Position numbers and translations under genes: made by a program | The notes under the pieces: generated by a model | Told to the model about the DNA's origin: nothing | The model's database searches: none | Seen by the model: only the letters and a program-made list of their open reading frames with translations | Assembly: GCA_013359265.1 (NCBI GenBank) | Contig: JABWCD010000031.1 | Coordinates: forward strand, 1 to 62,148 | Direction: 5' to 3' | DNA length: 62,148 nt | Origin: Candidatus Hydrogenedentota bacterium | GTDB taxonomy: Bacteria; Hydrogenedentota; Hydrogenedentia; Hydrogenedentales; SLHB01 | Shown here: piece by piece, positions 1 to 10,018 of the stretch | How positions within the stretch are numbered: position 1 is the first letter of the stretch | Layout: each line of letters begins with the position of its first letter

Positions 1-2
1 TC

Positions 3-86
3 GCAACGCTCCAAGACGCCTTAACGACATACCTCAAAACCGGTCAGCTGCCGCCGTTACCCCCAAACGTCGCGGCAAACGGCTAA
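3..86 (+). CDS. C-terminal end of a gene entering from the left (partial)
   Basis: An open frame runs from the window edge to a TAA at 84-86 and gives 27 residues ending LPPLPPNVAANG. The composition (Leu/Pro-rich, ordinary codon use) looks like a real protein tail, and the tandem repeats begin right after it. The family cannot be told from this fragment. The other two forward frames end earlier or run into the repeats. Confidence 0.4.
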   Translation, partial: ATLQDALTTYLKTGQLPPLPPNVAANG

Positions 87-94
87 AGTGTTAC

Positions 95-780
95 GAAATT
101 GATTAATGAAACTTCTCACTTGCGGCAGCGTAGTCGCTCTATGTCCTATCGGTCCTATCGGTCCTATCGGTCCTTTCCGTCCTTCTTGTCCTTCCGATAC
201 GGTCCCTGCCCTCAAGACGCGAACCGCCGAACGATCTTCTCTTCGCCCTGTGTCTTTTGGGTCGCTTTCATCGATTCCCAGCGAAAACATCCAAAGCGTT
301 TTACACGTTGCGCGTAACCACTTTGACTGTAGTGTGTTCTTCTCTGAGATTCTGAAATCTCAAATTCGAAATTGATTAATGAAACTTCTCACTTGCGGCA
401 GCGTAGTCACTCTATGTCCTTTCGGTCCTTTCGCTCCTTTCCGTCCTTCTTGTCCTTCCGATACGGTCCCTGCCCTCAAGACGCGAACCGCCAAACGATC
501 TTCTCTTCGCCCTGTACTCTTTTTGGTCTTCTTCATCGATCCCGGCGAAAACATCCAAAGCGTTTTACACGTTGCGCGCAAGCGCTGTGGCCTCAGCGCG
601 TTGTTTTCTGAAATTCTGAAATCTCAAATTTGAAATTGATTAATGAAACTTCTCACTTGCGGCTGCGTAGTCGCTCTATGTCGTTTCGGTCCTATCGGTC
701 CTATCGGTCCTATCCGTCCTTTCCGTCCTCTTCGTCCCTTCGGTCCCGTCATTGCCTTCAAGACATGATCCGCCGCGAGG
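95..780. repeat. Tandem ~270-bp repeat, two full copies and one partial
   Basis: Units begin with GAAATTGATTAATGAAACTT at 95, 368 and 632, so the periods are 273 and 264 bp. The third unit fades near 780. Each unit contains a short run of a 9-bp motif, GGTCCTATC or close variants, whose copy number differs between units. The middle is about 90% conserved by eye. No gene fits: the small ORFs here (for example the minus-strand Gly-Pro-Ile run) are translations of the 9-bp motif. Confidence 0.85.
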
Positions 781-898
781 ATCGCAACAAAGCCTTGGAT
801 TGACTCAACCGAGGCACAAATCGGCCAGGAGCGCGGACGCCCAGCCCGCGCTCCTGCTCCGGCACTTCCACTGCTTTGGCTGTCTCGGCTGCTCGCGG

Positions 899-1312
899 TC
901 ACTTCATATGCACGTTGCGCCCATCGCGTTCGTACGTTCCCAAATGGCCCTTGTCGTAGATGACGGGTTGCTGTTGCTCCACCAGTGCACGCGGGGTTTG
1001 GATGATGTCCGGCCCACGGTCAAAACTCTCCGGCAGTTGGATATCAACCTTGGTCACGGTTCGCGCGTGGCGTTCGTAGAGTCCAAGGCTGCCGAGGTCG
1101 ATGAATGACCGCTCGTCCATTCCGAAACTGGCCGCTTGCGCTTCGGCCGGTGTGGCCAGGTGCACCGGTCTATGCTTCATAAATCGGCCGTCCCGGTATG
1201 CGACCCAATTCTGATAGTCGCTGTCCGCGTACGCCAGCGGGCCCAAGGCGCCCGCGAACGCCAGCGAAAGCGCCGCCGTCGCGATTGATATCAACCGTTT
1301 GCGCAAACGCAT
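899..1312 (-). CDS. Small secreted protein of unknown function
   Basis: About 137 residues. The start at 1312 is chosen because AGGAG lies about 8 bases upstream and the protein then opens with a clear signal peptide (MRLRKRLISIATAALSLAFA, cleavage likely after AYA). An upstream in-frame start at 1369 would put a long non-signal segment first. The mature part has two related segments, LGLYERHARTV and LGTYERDGRNV, so it may be a short internal duplication. I do not recognise the family. The next gene on the same strand ends 295 bases upstream, with no obvious shared transcript. Confidence 0.75.
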   Translation of the reverse strand: MRLRKRLISIATAALSLAFAGALGPLAYADSDYQNWVAYRDGRFMKHRPVHLATPAEAQAASFGMDERSFIDLGSLGLYERHARTVTKVDIQLPESFDRGPDIIQTPRALVEQQQPVIYDKGHLGTYERDGRNVHMK

Positions 1313-1607
1313 GAGACTTACTCCTATTTTTCGCCGCGAATGGAGCGACGCGTGAAAACCGAATATCACACTCTCACGCCATTCCAGCGCCTATCGACGC
1401 AACAAGCCCCAAAACACAGCTAATTCCACGATCCTGTTCATCTTTTGACTGAACTGGAAATTCACCGAGCAGTGCTTAGTAAATTCTGCGAAAAGTTCCA
1501 CTTCTACGCAGGCTGACAGAATGCTGAGTTGAAAGAGATTTACGGAGAGTATCCGCGAGGGAGCAGGAACTGCCCAGGGAGAGGTCCTCCCTGTACGCGC
1601 CGCGTAT

Positions 1608-3356
1608 CTAACGAATCACGCGGTTTCGCAATTTGTCGAATGTCATCCAGAACTTTCGCAACCGATCGCGGATGCGATCGTCGATTTGCAGCGTCGAATA
1701 CGCGCTCACGACGTATAGGTCGGTCAACTCATAGGCCTCTTCGCGAATGGAATTCAGTTCCTTTGGAAAAGTCGCGATGAATTCGTACGGCGTTTGCCCG
1801 GGTTGGCGCGGGACCCCATAGTCGTACGCCAGCGCGCAGAGCGCGTCGTAGCACCCTTCAATTGCGCTGCGAGTGCTGCGCGATGTGTCGGCCATCGGAT
1901 TGGAGACTTTCGCGGATCGTGACACGGCGCGCGATATGCGGCGCCGCCGTTGAATGCGCGGTAGTTGCGGCACGCGGATCACGCGGTCGAGCAGCGTCTC
2001 CACCCAGTTGAAAAACCGCACGATGAACTGCGGGAAGTACCGGCGGTTGCGCGCCATATGCGCAGCGACAGTTCCCACGCCGCGCAGTGCGGCGAACGCG
2101 ATGAAGAGCGCGAGAATAATCAGTACGGCAGTGCCGATGCGTTCCATAAACCGGTTCTGCTCGAGCACGTCAACTGCGGGTGTAACGACGGACTGCAGTT
2201 GGAAGGTCGAACCCCGCCGCCACGGATCGAACTCGTGCTCGGCCACGTACGCGATCGGCGGGAGCGATGGCCACGGCAATGCCGTCGCGCCAAATCCCAC
2301 CATCGCGATCATCACAAACCCCAATCCCACCCAGAAGGGCCCGAGTCCGCCGGGGAGGTGGACTCGGCGCGCTCGAAAGTATTCGCGCAACCCCGCAAGG
2401 CTCGAAAGCATCAGCAGCGCCATCGCCGCGACCGTGTAGCAGCCGATGTAAAAGTGCCCGGCGAGCAACATCGAGAGACCGCCGTGTTGAATGACGCGCT
2501 GCCCCAGCGCAAATGCGATCATCACCGGCACCGAGAAGTAGAAAATGGAAATGCCGGGGTGCCGCTTGGGCAGGCGCTCCGTCATCGCGTCGAGTTGCAG
2601 CTTCGCCTTGCGCTCGGGCTTCCTCCAATCGAGCGGATCGACCGCATCGATCTCCATCAAGCCATCCGGCAGCTTCGATTTCTTCGGCGCGGGAGCGCGA
2701 TCGGCGCGAATGGCGCGGCGCACCTTCATGGCGGTGCTCGTCAGCATGCCGATGTCGCCCGCCAAAGGATTGTCGTCCACGCAGCATTCGTGCGTCAGCC
2801 GGTTTGTGAACCACCAGATGAACATGACCACCGTCGTGTTGAACGCGAGCGCCGTCCAGCCGGTGAACTGAAACCCCTTGGCGACCGCGCCGACATCGTA
2901 GGCCTGTGTCGTCAACGTCGTGTAGGCGATAACGACGCCCAGGAGCGCGATAACGTAGAGAATGCTTTCTTCCTTGCCGTCGCGTGCGATTAGCCGGTTC
3001 AACGCGACAACGCCAAGCACAAACCAGAACGCGAACCAGCGCAGGTTCCAGTCGTGAAGTTCGGTGTACACGTATCGAACGTCGAGAATGAAAAAAATCG
3101 GGGCGGCAACCATGAGGAGGATCATGAACGGCGTCGTGAAGTCGATCAGGAAGTCGGTCCACGTGCGCGCCTGGTAAGGCTTCTGGACCTCGACCACGCT
3201 GCGCTTGAGCGACTGAAAGTCCGTCACTTCGGGCGCGCGTTTGCGCTGTTGCTGCGTTACGGCCGGCGCGGACAGCTTCGCGGCCTCAGACTCCAACAGC
3301 GAGTAGAAGTCCGTCGGCCCTTCGCTCGGGGAACCGTTGCTAGTGTAGTGAGTCAT
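1608..3356 (-). CDS. Multi-pass membrane protein with DUF4129-like C-terminus
   Basis: About 582 residues. It has roughly eight hydrophobic segments (about 69-90, 106-124, 130-150, 165-185, 270-290, 300-325, 340-365, 410-435). After these comes a basic linker and a soluble C-terminal helical domain. The tail, with GVPRQPGQTPYEF and then EAYELTDLYVVSAYS, resembles the DUF4129 domain found in membrane proteins next to MoxR and DUF58 genes. Here it is the last gene of such a cluster, 142 bases downstream of the DUF58 gene. Such proteins are thought to work with the MoxR chaperone at the envelope, but the exact role is unknown. The start at 3356 lacks a clear ribosome binding site. Confidence 0.75.
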   Translation of the reverse strand: MTHYTSNGSPSEGPTDFYSLLESEAAKLSAPAVTQQQRKRAPEVTDFQSLKRSVVEVQKPYQARTWTDFLIDFTTPFMILLMVAAPIFFILDVRYVYTELHDWNLRWFAFWFVLGVVALNRLIARDGKEESILYVIALLGVVIAYTTLTTQAYDVGAVAKGFQFTGWTALAFNTTVVMFIWWFTNRLTHECCVDDNPLAGDIGMLTSTAMKVRRAIRADRAPAPKKSKLPDGLMEIDAVDPLDWRKPERKAKLQLDAMTERLPKRHPGISIFYFSVPVMIAFALGQRVIQHGGLSMLLAGHFYIGCYTVAAMALLMLSSLAGLREYFRARRVHLPGGLGPFWVGLGFVMIAMVGFGATALPWPSLPPIAYVAEHEFDPWRRGSTFQLQSVVTPAVDVLEQNRFMERIGTAVLIILALFIAFAALRGVGTVAAHMARNRRYFPQFIVRFFNWVETLLDRVIRVPQLPRIQRRRRISRAVSRSAKVSNPMADTSRSTRSAIEGCYDALCALAYDYGVPRQPGQTPYEFIATFPKELNSIREEAYELTDLYVVSAYSTLQIDDRIRDRLRKFWMTFDKLRNRVIR

Positions 3357-3395
3357 GATTAATGCCGCTTAAGAAAACCGGAGTCGAGCGAAAAA

Positions 3396-3443
3396 CGGGG
3401 ACTGACTCGCTTTTCGGCAGTTTGAAAAGCGTGCCTGTCCCCG
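3396..3443. repeat. REP-like two-part hairpin
   Basis: CGGGGAC and GTCCCCG form the outer stem. CGCTTTTC and GAAAAGCG form a perfect inner stem around GGCAGTTT, with TGACT and TGCCT as an internal loop. It sits between the DUF58 and DUF4129 genes, and resembles the GGGGAC...GTCCCC palindromes that RAYT transposases mobilise. It has no T-run, so a terminator role is less likely. Confidence 0.6.
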
Positions 3444-3498
3444 CTCTTCGCCGCATTTGCCCTCCAAGAATAAAATGCCATCAGCATGATTCTCCACA

Positions 3499-4803
3499 CT
3501 AGCGCCCGATTCGTGCGGGGGATATTTCGTGGAGTTGCCGTTCATGTTCGATGTGAATGCAGTTGATCTCGTGCGCGATGAGCATCGCCGCCGCGCGTTC
3601 GTACGAAGCCTGGTTCTTGATTAGAAATACCGTCACCGCGAACCCCGACAGCTTCATCTGCGCGAGAATCATCGACAGGTCCTCCGTCACCTGCGGTACC
3701 ACGGGGATCAGCGCGGCATCGCGCGGGAGCCGCTCGAACTGCGCCATGATCGTCTGGCCGATATCGAGGCCGTCCGTCGGCAGCACGCGCGCGAGGTTCT
3801 CGACGATTTGCAGCGCCTGCACCGGGCTGCGCCGCGTCGGGACGGTCAGCGGGCTCAGCCGGTCGGATTCACCCTCGCCGACCACGTTGTACTCCGCTTC
3901 CTGCCGCGACAGCGACTGCCGTGATTCGACTTCCCACTTTGCGACTTCCGCGGCGTCGCGCGCATTGGTCATTAACCCGACCTGTTCCCCCGACATTTGC
4001 AGCAGGTACGCGACCGACGCAGTCGTCGTAATCGCGAGTTCCATGCGCTCCTCGCCGCCTTCGCCCTGATACAGCGGCGCGAACAAATCGAGAATAAGTG
4101 TCGCGCCGAGCACGTTCGAGGGTTCGCTCTGCTTCACGAACAACTCGCCGGTGCGCGCGGACGCCTTCCAGTGGATGCGGTTCATCGGATCGCCCGGCAC
4201 GTACTCCCGCAGGCTCGCGATACGCGTTGGATCTTCGTATACGCGGTTGCTGATCCGCACCGGTCCCTGCGGGCGGCGCGCGGCAATGTTAAACGTATCG
4301 ATATACGCAACGGTCGGCAGCACGGAGATGTAGTCCTGCTGGTGGCCGGTGCGGAACCGCTTCTGCAGCCCGAACAAGTCGCCCGACTCCATGAGAAGCG
4401 GGCCAACGCGATGATACCCGCGGCGCGGACACGTCAACGTATAGTTGAGCGTGATGGATCGGCCCGGCATCAGGATCGCCAATCGCGCGTTGTCGCCGTC
4501 ACGCGGGAACCCGGCCGGCGCGAAGTCCTCGACGAATATCCACGGGATAGGCCACCCGCGCCGGTTCGTCAGCGTTACTTCGATACAGGTCTCTTCGCCC
4601 TGCGCCATCACGTTTTGACTGATCGTGCGCGTGCAATCGAGCCCCGACAACCACGCAAGTGAAGAGAGGTTCGCAATCGTGACCAAGAGTAGAAACGCGT
4701 ACACGGCGAACGCGACGTACGGCGCTTTCACGATGAAAGCCGTTGCCAGGGCCGCGGCCGCGATGACGAACCAAAACAGATTGCGGCGAATACGGTCATT
4801 CAT
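3499..4803 (-). CDS. DUF58 domain protein
   Basis: About 434 residues. Two hydrophobic segments lie at the N-terminus (about 9-25 and 28-50). A beta-rich region follows, and then the DUF58 signature EYVPGDPMNRIHWKASA near residue 200. The C-terminal half has a VWA-like fold pattern (ATLILDLFAP). DUF58 proteins are standard partners of MoxR AAA+ ATPases and are thought to act at the cytoplasmic membrane in assembly or stress functions. The gene starts 18 bases after the DUF1549 gene stops, so co-transcription is likely. The MoxR gene lies farther upstream on the same strand. Confidence 0.9.
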   Translation of the reverse strand: MNDRIRRNLFWFVIAAAALATAFIVKAPYVAFAVYAFLLLVTIANLSSLAWLSGLDCTRTISQNVMAQGEETCIEVTLTNRRGWPIPWIFVEDFAPAGFPRDGDNARLAILMPGRSITLNYTLTCPRRGYHRVGPLLMESGDLFGLQKRFRTGHQQDYISVLPTVAYIDTFNIAARRPQGPVRISNRVYEDPTRIASLREYVPGDPMNRIHWKASARTGELFVKQSEPSNVLGATLILDLFAPLYQGEGGEERMELAITTTASVAYLLQMSGEQVGLMTNARDAAEVAKWEVESRQSLSRQEAEYNVVGEGESDRLSPLTVPTRRSPVQALQIVENLARVLPTDGLDIGQTIMAQFERLPRDAALIPVVPQVTEDLSMILAQMKLSGFAVTVFLIKNQASYERAAAMLIAHEINCIHIEHERQLHEISPARIGR

Positions 4804-4821
4804 GACAGCCGTCGCCCTTGG

Positions 4822-7431
4822 TCAGTTGAGATAGACAAACTCGCTCACGTTCAGCAGCGCCCGGCACAATGCCGTCATGCCGAACGCGTTCACAAGCTCG
4901 CGCGATCGCGCGGACTCGTCCTCCGTGGGTTCGCGGCACAGCGCCAACGCGTACGCTCGTGCAATCTGCGCGTCGATGGTCTCGCCCTTGTCCTTCTCGA
5001 CGCGCTCGGCGAAGGCCTCCGCCTGTTGCGTCATGAACGGGCTGTTCAAAAGACTCAGCGCCTGCAACGGCGACGTCGACGTAATGCGCTTGGGCATCGC
5101 CTGTGCCGCGTCTGGACAGTCGAACACGCCAAACGTGTGGTCCTGCTCCATGCGCGGCTTCCATTGATAGATCATGCGCCGATACTCCGCGCGCGTAAAG
5201 TGTGTCTTCGGTATATACACGTGGACGTAGTTGTCGTTCGGCTCGAACACGTCAAAGCCCGGACCGCCCATCGCAAGATCGATCTGCCCGCTGACGCACA
5301 GAATGCTGTCCCGAATCGGCTCCATGTCCAGGCGCCGCGGTGGGAACCGCCAGAGCAGCCGCGCGTCGGCGTCAACCTCCAGCGCAGCCGCGTTCGGCGC
5401 GCTCGACTGCCGGTACGTGTTCGACATCAGAATGATCTTGTGAACCGATTTCAGTTTCCAGCCATTGTCAATCAACGCGTTTGCGAGCCAGTCGAGCAGT
5501 TCCGGGTGCGTGGGGCGCACGCCCATCGCGCCGAAGTCGCTAGGCGAATCGACGATTCCCCTGCCGAAATGGTGCTGCCAGATGCGGTTCACGATCACGC
5601 GCGCCGTGAGCGGATTGCGTTCGTCGCAAATCCACTGCGCCAGCTTCACGCGGCGTTGCGTCTCAGGTTCGGCCGCGTCCATATCGCACCGTTCGCCCAC
5701 AAACCGCGGCGTCGCGGGCGCGATAAACTGACGCTCCATCATCGGGTCGCCCCGCGACAGCAGGAACGTGGGGGAGGGCGGCTCGAACTTCACCGCGTAC
5801 ACACGCGGCCCTTTCGCCAGCGACGTGATATCCGTCTTGAGGCGTCCTTCGCTGTTCTGAATGTCTTTCAGCGCGGCCGCATCGTCGGCCGACAACTTCT
5901 CGGGCACGAAGAGCGGCGGCAGTTCCGCGTTCGGATTAAACGGCTGCCGGCGCTCGGACGACGAAACGGTCTTCCATGTCGACCCGTCCAGCGAAGTCTC
6001 GATCGTGTATTCGGTCACGATGCGATCGCGGAAATTCCCCTCGCGGTCGCGCGCCCACGCGACGAAACCAATCGACGTAGGTTTGGGCAATTCGATCTGC
6101 GCCCACTCGTTTTCGCGGCCTGCCGGTATCCAACTGTAGTCATTTCCAAACAGGCCGTCGTTCAGATGCGCAATTCGGTGCTTCGAATTGTCGGCAAACC
6201 CGCTCGATGCCGTCGCAATGCCGCCGTTCGCAGCAAGCGCAACGTTGATCGGACTCTCGCCCGGCGTGAACACCTCCAACTCGTCGATGCACGGCTCGAT
6301 GTCGTGCGTCTTCCGCGCCGTGAACCGAACAAACTTCGCCTCGACCGGCTCGAACCGATCCACATTTTCCATCGTGCTGACACGCCGCAGCAGGCCGTCG
6401 GGTTGTTCGTCGCGCGCGAAACAAAGCAACTTGCCGCGCAACGCGGCCAGTTCCTGTTTCAGCGACGCCACCTGCCGCATGCGAATGTCACGTTCCGGGT
6501 CGGGCAGTTCGCGCTCGCCATGCGACACACCCGCGAACACGGCCCGCAGCGCGTAATAGTCCCGCTGAGAGATAGGATCGAACTTGTGGTCGTGGCACTT
6601 CGCGCATCCAACCGTCAGACCGAGAAACGCGGCGGCAGTTGTCGACACCATGTCGCCAAGTTCCTGGTCGCGCTGCATCTTTGTCAGCACGATGTCGGGA
6701 CTCTTGACCTCGTCCAGCGGGCCGGCGGAAAGAAAACCCGTCGCGACGATATTTCCTGTCAGGTCCCCGGTAAGTTGCTCGGTGATAAACTCGGTGTACG
6801 GTTTGTCCTCGTTGAACGCCTGGATCACGTAGTCGCGATAGTGCCACGCGTTACGCCGCGGCGTGTTCGTCTCGAAACCGTTAGTCTCCGCGAACCGGAT
6901 CACATCGAGCCAGTGACGCGCCCAGCGTTCGCCGTAGTGCGGCGACGCGAGCACGTGATCGACGATTTTCTCATATGCATTATCCGACGTGTCGTTGATG
7001 AATGCGTCGACTTCCTCCGGCGACGGCGGCAGCCCCAGCACGTCGAGATACACCCTGCGAATGAGCGTGCGCTTCGACGCGGCCTCGGAAGGGGAGAGAT
7101 TGGCCTCGACAAGCCTCGCGAGAACGAACGCGTCAATTGGATTTACCGCCCACCCCTGATCGGTAATCGATGGAGGTTCCGGACGCATCCGCGGCCGGAA
7201 AGCCCAATACTTCTCGCTGTCCGGAATCTGCGCCGCCTTGCGCACCGTATAATCTGATGGGTCCGTCTCCGCCTCGATCGCAGCCTTGATGCGCGCAAAC
7301 GCCTCAGCGTCGCCTTTGATGCCCTCTAACGCGCGAACCAGTTCGGCGGCCGGCGTGTCCGCAAACGCGCACACCGTGCCCCAGATAACGACGGATACCA
7401 GAGTACCGATTCGACCGATCATGCGCGGCAT
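4822..7431 (-). CDS. DUF1549/DUF1553 protein with CxxCH haem motif
   Basis: About 869 residues from the start chosen here (ATG at 7431, or 7422), which begins the signal peptide [20 protein letters not shown]. An in-frame ATG at 7515 would only add a translated hexamer repeat (Asp-Tyr and Glu-His). Domain order is DUF1549 ([20 protein letters not shown], then [12 protein letters not shown]), the c-haem site [12 protein letters not shown], an F5/8-type-C-like jelly roll in the middle, and DUF1553 ([18 protein letters not shown]). These large secreted proteins are a hallmark of Planctomycetota and relatives and are often linked to polysaccharide degradation. Lying inside a MoxR/DUF58 cluster is unusual. 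Confidence 0.92.
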   Translation of the reverse strand: MPRMIGRIGTLVSVVIWGTVCAFADTPAAELVRALEGIKGDAEAFARIKAAIEAETDPSDYTVRKAAQIPDSEKYWAFRPRMRPEPPSITDQGWAVNPIDAFVLARLVEANLSPSEAASKRTLIRRVYLDVLGLPPSPEEVDAFINDTSDNAYEKIVDHVLASPHYGERWARHWLDVIRFAETNGFETNTPRRNAWHYRDYVIQAFNEDKPYTEFITEQLTGDLTGNIVATGFLSAGPLDEVKSPDIVLTKMQRDQELGDMVSTTAAAFLGLTVGCAKCHDHKFDPISQRDYYALRAVFAGVSHGERELPDPERDIRMRQVASLKQELAALRGKLLCFARDEQPDGLLRRVSTMENVDRFEPVEAKFVRFTARKTHDIEPCIDELEVFTPGESPINVALAANGGIATASSGFADNSKHRIAHLNDGLFGNDYSWIPAGRENEWAQIELPKPTSIGFVAWARDREGNFRDRIVTEYTIETSLDGSTWKTVSSSERRQPFNPNAELPPLFVPEKLSADDAAALKDIQNSEGRLKTDITSLAKGPRVYAVKFEPPSPTFLLSRGDPMMERQFIAPATPRFVGERCDMDAAEPETQRRVKLAQWICDERNPLTARVIVNRIWQHHFGRGIVDSPSDFGAMGVRPTHPELLDWLANALIDNGWKLKSVHKIILMSNTYRQSSAPNAAALEVDADARLLWRFPPRRLDMEPIRDSILCVSGQIDLAMGGPGFDVFEPNDNYVHVYIPKTHFTRAEYRRMIYQWKPRMEQDHTFGVFDCPDAAQAMPKRITSTSPLQALSLLNSPFMTQQAEAFAERVEKDKGETIDAQIARAYALALCREPTEDESARSRELVNAFGMTALCRALLNVSEFVYLN

Positions 7432-7465
7432 TCTACTGTCGTGAGTTTGAAATCCGCACCATTTG

Positions 7466-7510
7466 TCGTGCTCGTGCTCGTGGTCGTGCTCGTAATCGTA
7501 ATCGTAATCG
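7466..7510. repeat. Hexamer TCGTNN microsatellite
   Basis: Seven consecutive TCGTNN units (TCGTGC, TCGTGG, TCGTAA) lie just upstream of the real start of the DUF1549/1553 gene. The same repeat, in the same order of variants, occurs at 53343-53375 in front of another secreted-protein gene. Read in frame on the minus strand it gives alternating Asp-Tyr and Glu-His, which extends the ORF artificially. The 299-bp gap between this gene and the kinase holds nothing else I recognise. Confidence 0.85.
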
Positions 7511-7730
7511 AGCATTCGAACTCCTGCACAAGTTCTATGCGCATTCGACTTTTCGAACGAATTTGGGATTCATGACACTAACTAAAAAGGGCTGCTGAAC
7601 CACCAGCCTGTGGATAACTTTACGGGTAACAACGTGATGCGAGAAACACGATGTCTGCCCCGTTCAACTGCCGTTCTTAGGTTCTATCCAATTCCCGCCC
7701 CGTTTTCCGCAATCGCCGGAATGACACCGT

Positions 7731-8714
7731 CTAGATGCGCGATTCGGACACCCGCGTGAGATCGAGCAGCATCTCCGTCATCGATTGGTAACGCTGTTCC
7801 GGACGCCGCCGGATCGACTTCAGCACGATCTTGTCGAGCGCGTGCGGAATCTCGGGGTTATACTTCGACGGCGGCTCGAACTTGTACTTCGAACTGCGAA
7901 TCTGCCGCATGATCTCCTTCGAGTCGCGGCCATCGCAGGGGTGCCGTCCCGCCAGCAGTTCGTATATCGTGATGCCGAACGAGAATATGTCCGACCGCGC
8001 GTCGAGCCCGCGCCCCTTGTTCTCGATTTGCTCGGGCGACATGTACGCGCGCGTGCCGCCACCCTCGCGAATCCACCGCGTGCGCCAACTCGAACTCGAT
8101 TTCGACAATCCGAAATCGCAAATCTTCACCTGCTTCATGTCCCGCGAAAACAGAAAGTTTCCGGGCTTGATGTCACGGTGAACGATATTGTTCTGGTGTA
8201 GGTAATCCAGCCCGCGGCACAAGCGGATGCACACGTCGATCATCTGCGGGACCGTCAGGTCGCGGTCCGCGATGTGCTTGCGCAAATCCGGTCCATCGAC
8301 CAGTTCCATGAGCAGGCAGCGCCGGATGCGTCCCTGCGAGTCCGCCTGCTCGATGATCTCCTTGTTGTAACGGATGATGCACTCGTGCTTCAGCGAGGCC
8401 GCCACCAGAATCTCGCGCCCGAGATAGTCGCGCTTCCGCTTCTTCTTGTCCAGGTCGAACTCCGGCTTGAGCACCTTAATCGCGACCGTCATGTCGCGCC
8501 GGCGGTCAATCGCCTTATACACCGTCCCCATACCGCCGCTGCCAATGGGCGCAATAATCTCGTACGGGCCGACCGTGGCCAGTTCCAAACCGCTGGACGC
8601 GCCGTCCATGTTGACCTCGGCGCGCTCATCGCCTCCAATCATGTCCTCGCCGCCGGCCACGGACTTTCGCCGAAACAGCCTCATAATCCCCAGCATATCC
8701 TGGTTGTACTCCAC
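7731..8714 (-). CDS. Serine/threonine protein kinase (Hanks type)
   Basis: About 327 residues with one kinase domain: glycine loop GSGGMGTVYKA, catalytic Lys in VAIKVLK, catalytic loop VHRDIKPGN, DFG in ICDFGLSK, and a substrate-recognition stretch GGTRAYMSPEQ. All catalytic residues are present, so it should be active. There is no transmembrane segment or PASTA-like tail, so it is cytosolic. The start is uncertain: GTG at 8714, ATG at 8696 or ATG at 8684. The gene lies 85 bases downstream of moxR on the same strand, which suggests that it controls, or is controlled with, the MoxR/DUF58 proteins. Confidence 0.93.
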   Translation of the reverse strand: MEYNQDMLGIMRLFRRKSVAGGEDMIGGDERAEVNMDGASSGLELATVGPYEIIAPIGSGGMGTVYKAIDRRRDMTVAIKVLKPEFDLDKKKRKRDYLGREILVAASLKHECIIRYNKEIIEQADSQGRIRRCLLMELVDGPDLRKHIADRDLTVPQMIDVCIRLCRGLDYLHQNNIVHRDIKPGNFLFSRDMKQVKICDFGLSKSSSSWRTRWIREGGGTRAYMSPEQIENKGRGLDARSDIFSFGITIYELLAGRHPCDGRDSKEIMRQIRSSKYKFEPPSKYNPEIPHALDKIVLKSIRRRPEQRYQSMTEMLLDLTRVSESRI

Positions 8715-8799
8715 ACCTCGTGGCCCGGCACACCAAGCCCTGTGCCAAACCGAAAGAGTTTCAATCGCTCCAAGTCACCTTCCCAGTTTTACCTGAAAT

Positions 8800-9759
8800 T
8801 CACGCAGATTTCCAAGTCATCGTGCCGGCAGGCACAGGCACCTCCACCAAAATGTCCCGAAGTACGCTATTCGTCGTAACACGCCGTAACCTGCTTTCAG
8901 GATTAAGGATAAGCCGGTGTTCCAACACCGGATGCGCCAAAGCTTTCACGTCATCAGGAATGACGTAGGTCCGCCCCTGGACGGCGGCAAATGCTTGACA
9001 GGCCCGGAACAGCGCCATGGACGCGCGGGGGCTGGCGCCAAGGCTCAAATGGGTCGAATCCCGCGTGCGATGAATCACCCGTAAGATATATTCGCGGACC
9101 TTCTCGTGCACGTGGATGTCCCGAATACCGGACTGCATCCGGAGAATCGTCTGCGCATCCGTTACCGGTTTCAGGCTGTCCAGCGGGTGCGCGACCCGCA
9201 TCCGCTCCAGCATGTCCCCCTCCGCCGTAATGTTTGGGTAACCCACCGTCAGCCGCAGCATGAAGCGATCGAGCTGCGCTTCGGGAAGCGGAAAGGTCCC
9301 TTCGTGCTCCACGGGGTTCTGCGTGGCGAACACGCAAAACGGCTGCGCCAGCTTGTACGTCGTGCCGTCCACCGACACTTGGCCTTCCGCCATCGCCTCG
9401 AGCAGCGCGGACTGCGTGCGCGGCGTGGCCCGGTTGATTTCGTCCGCCACGATTATCTGCGCGAACACCGGCCCGCGCCGGAACTCGAACTCCTGCGTCT
9501 TCTGGTTGTAAATCGAAACGCCCGTGACGTCCGACGGCAACAGGTCCGGCGTGCACTGTATCCGGTTAAATGAGCACCCGCTCGAAACCGCCAGCGACCG
9601 CACCAAAACCGTCTTCGCCACGCCCGGCACGTCCTCAAGCAATACATGCCCACCCGCCAAAAACGCCGACAACGCGGTCTTGATCACCTGCGCCTTGTCC
9701 AACACCACCAACTCGATGTTCGAGATGATGTCTTTGATCGCCTGACGGAACGCGCTCAC
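8800..9759 (-). CDS. MoxR family AAA+ ATPase
   Basis: About 319 residues. The start is a GTG at 9759 because GGGAGGA stands 4-5 bases upstream; a more upstream ATG at 9801 has no such site. It shows Walker A DVPGVAKT, Walker B IIVADEINRATPRTQSALLEAM, sensor 1 FCVFATQNP and the arginine region LPEAQLDRFMLR. MoxR ATPases act as chaperones that activate or assemble partner proteins, commonly DUF58 and VWA proteins. Both kinds of partner lie here: DUF58 downstream and a VWA gene facing away on the other strand. Confidence 0.94.
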   Translation of the reverse strand: MSAFRQAIKDIISNIELVVLDKAQVIKTALSAFLAGGHVLLEDVPGVAKTVLVRSLAVSSGCSFNRIQCTPDLLPSDVTGVSIYNQKTQEFEFRRGPVFAQIIVADEINRATPRTQSALLEAMAEGQVSVDGTTYKLAQPFCVFATQNPVEHEGTFPLPEAQLDRFMLRLTVGYPNITAEGDMLERMRVAHPLDSLKPVTDAQTILRMQSGIRDIHVHEKVREYILRVIHRTRDSTHLSLGASPRASMALFRACQAFAAVQGRTYVIPDDVKALAHPVLEHRLILNPESRLRRVTTNSVLRDILVEVPVPAGTMTWKSA

Positions 9760-10018
9760 GGAATCCTCCCCAGTCCTCGCGCCGCGATGATACCGCCCCA
9801 CGCCACACCGAGCAAACCGCGCCGCGTTACCGCGGCTCTACGTCGTTTACGCCCTTTTGACCTGCCGCCCGGCCGATTTACAATACTTTTACAAATCAAT
9901 GACAAGTGCGCGACCAATTCGATTCGTCGTGGCGCTACGTTGGCTTCAGGCGGTTTTGCCGCCGAAACCAACCGCGCCGCGGCGCGACCCACGCGCCGCG
10001 GCTCAGAGGAGATTCGGT

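Noticed and set aside
95-780. Possible CRISPR array
   Set aside because: Units are ~270 bp with no spacer pattern of 25-40 bp repeats and no cas genes in the window.
5026-7257. 743-residue open frame opposite the DUF1549/1553 gene
   Set aside because: Arg/His-rich reverse-strand shadow with no family motifs; the minus strand has clear domains throughout.
7432-7515. Asp-Tyr/Glu-His-rich N-terminus of the DUF1549 protein as a metal-binding segment
   Set aside because: It is the translation of the hexamer repeat upstream of a normal signal peptide start.
7611-7621. TGTGGATAA, a perfect DnaA-box 9-mer
   Set aside because: Only one box; no cluster, no AT-rich unwinding region, no dnaA or dnaN nearby. 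Not an origin.
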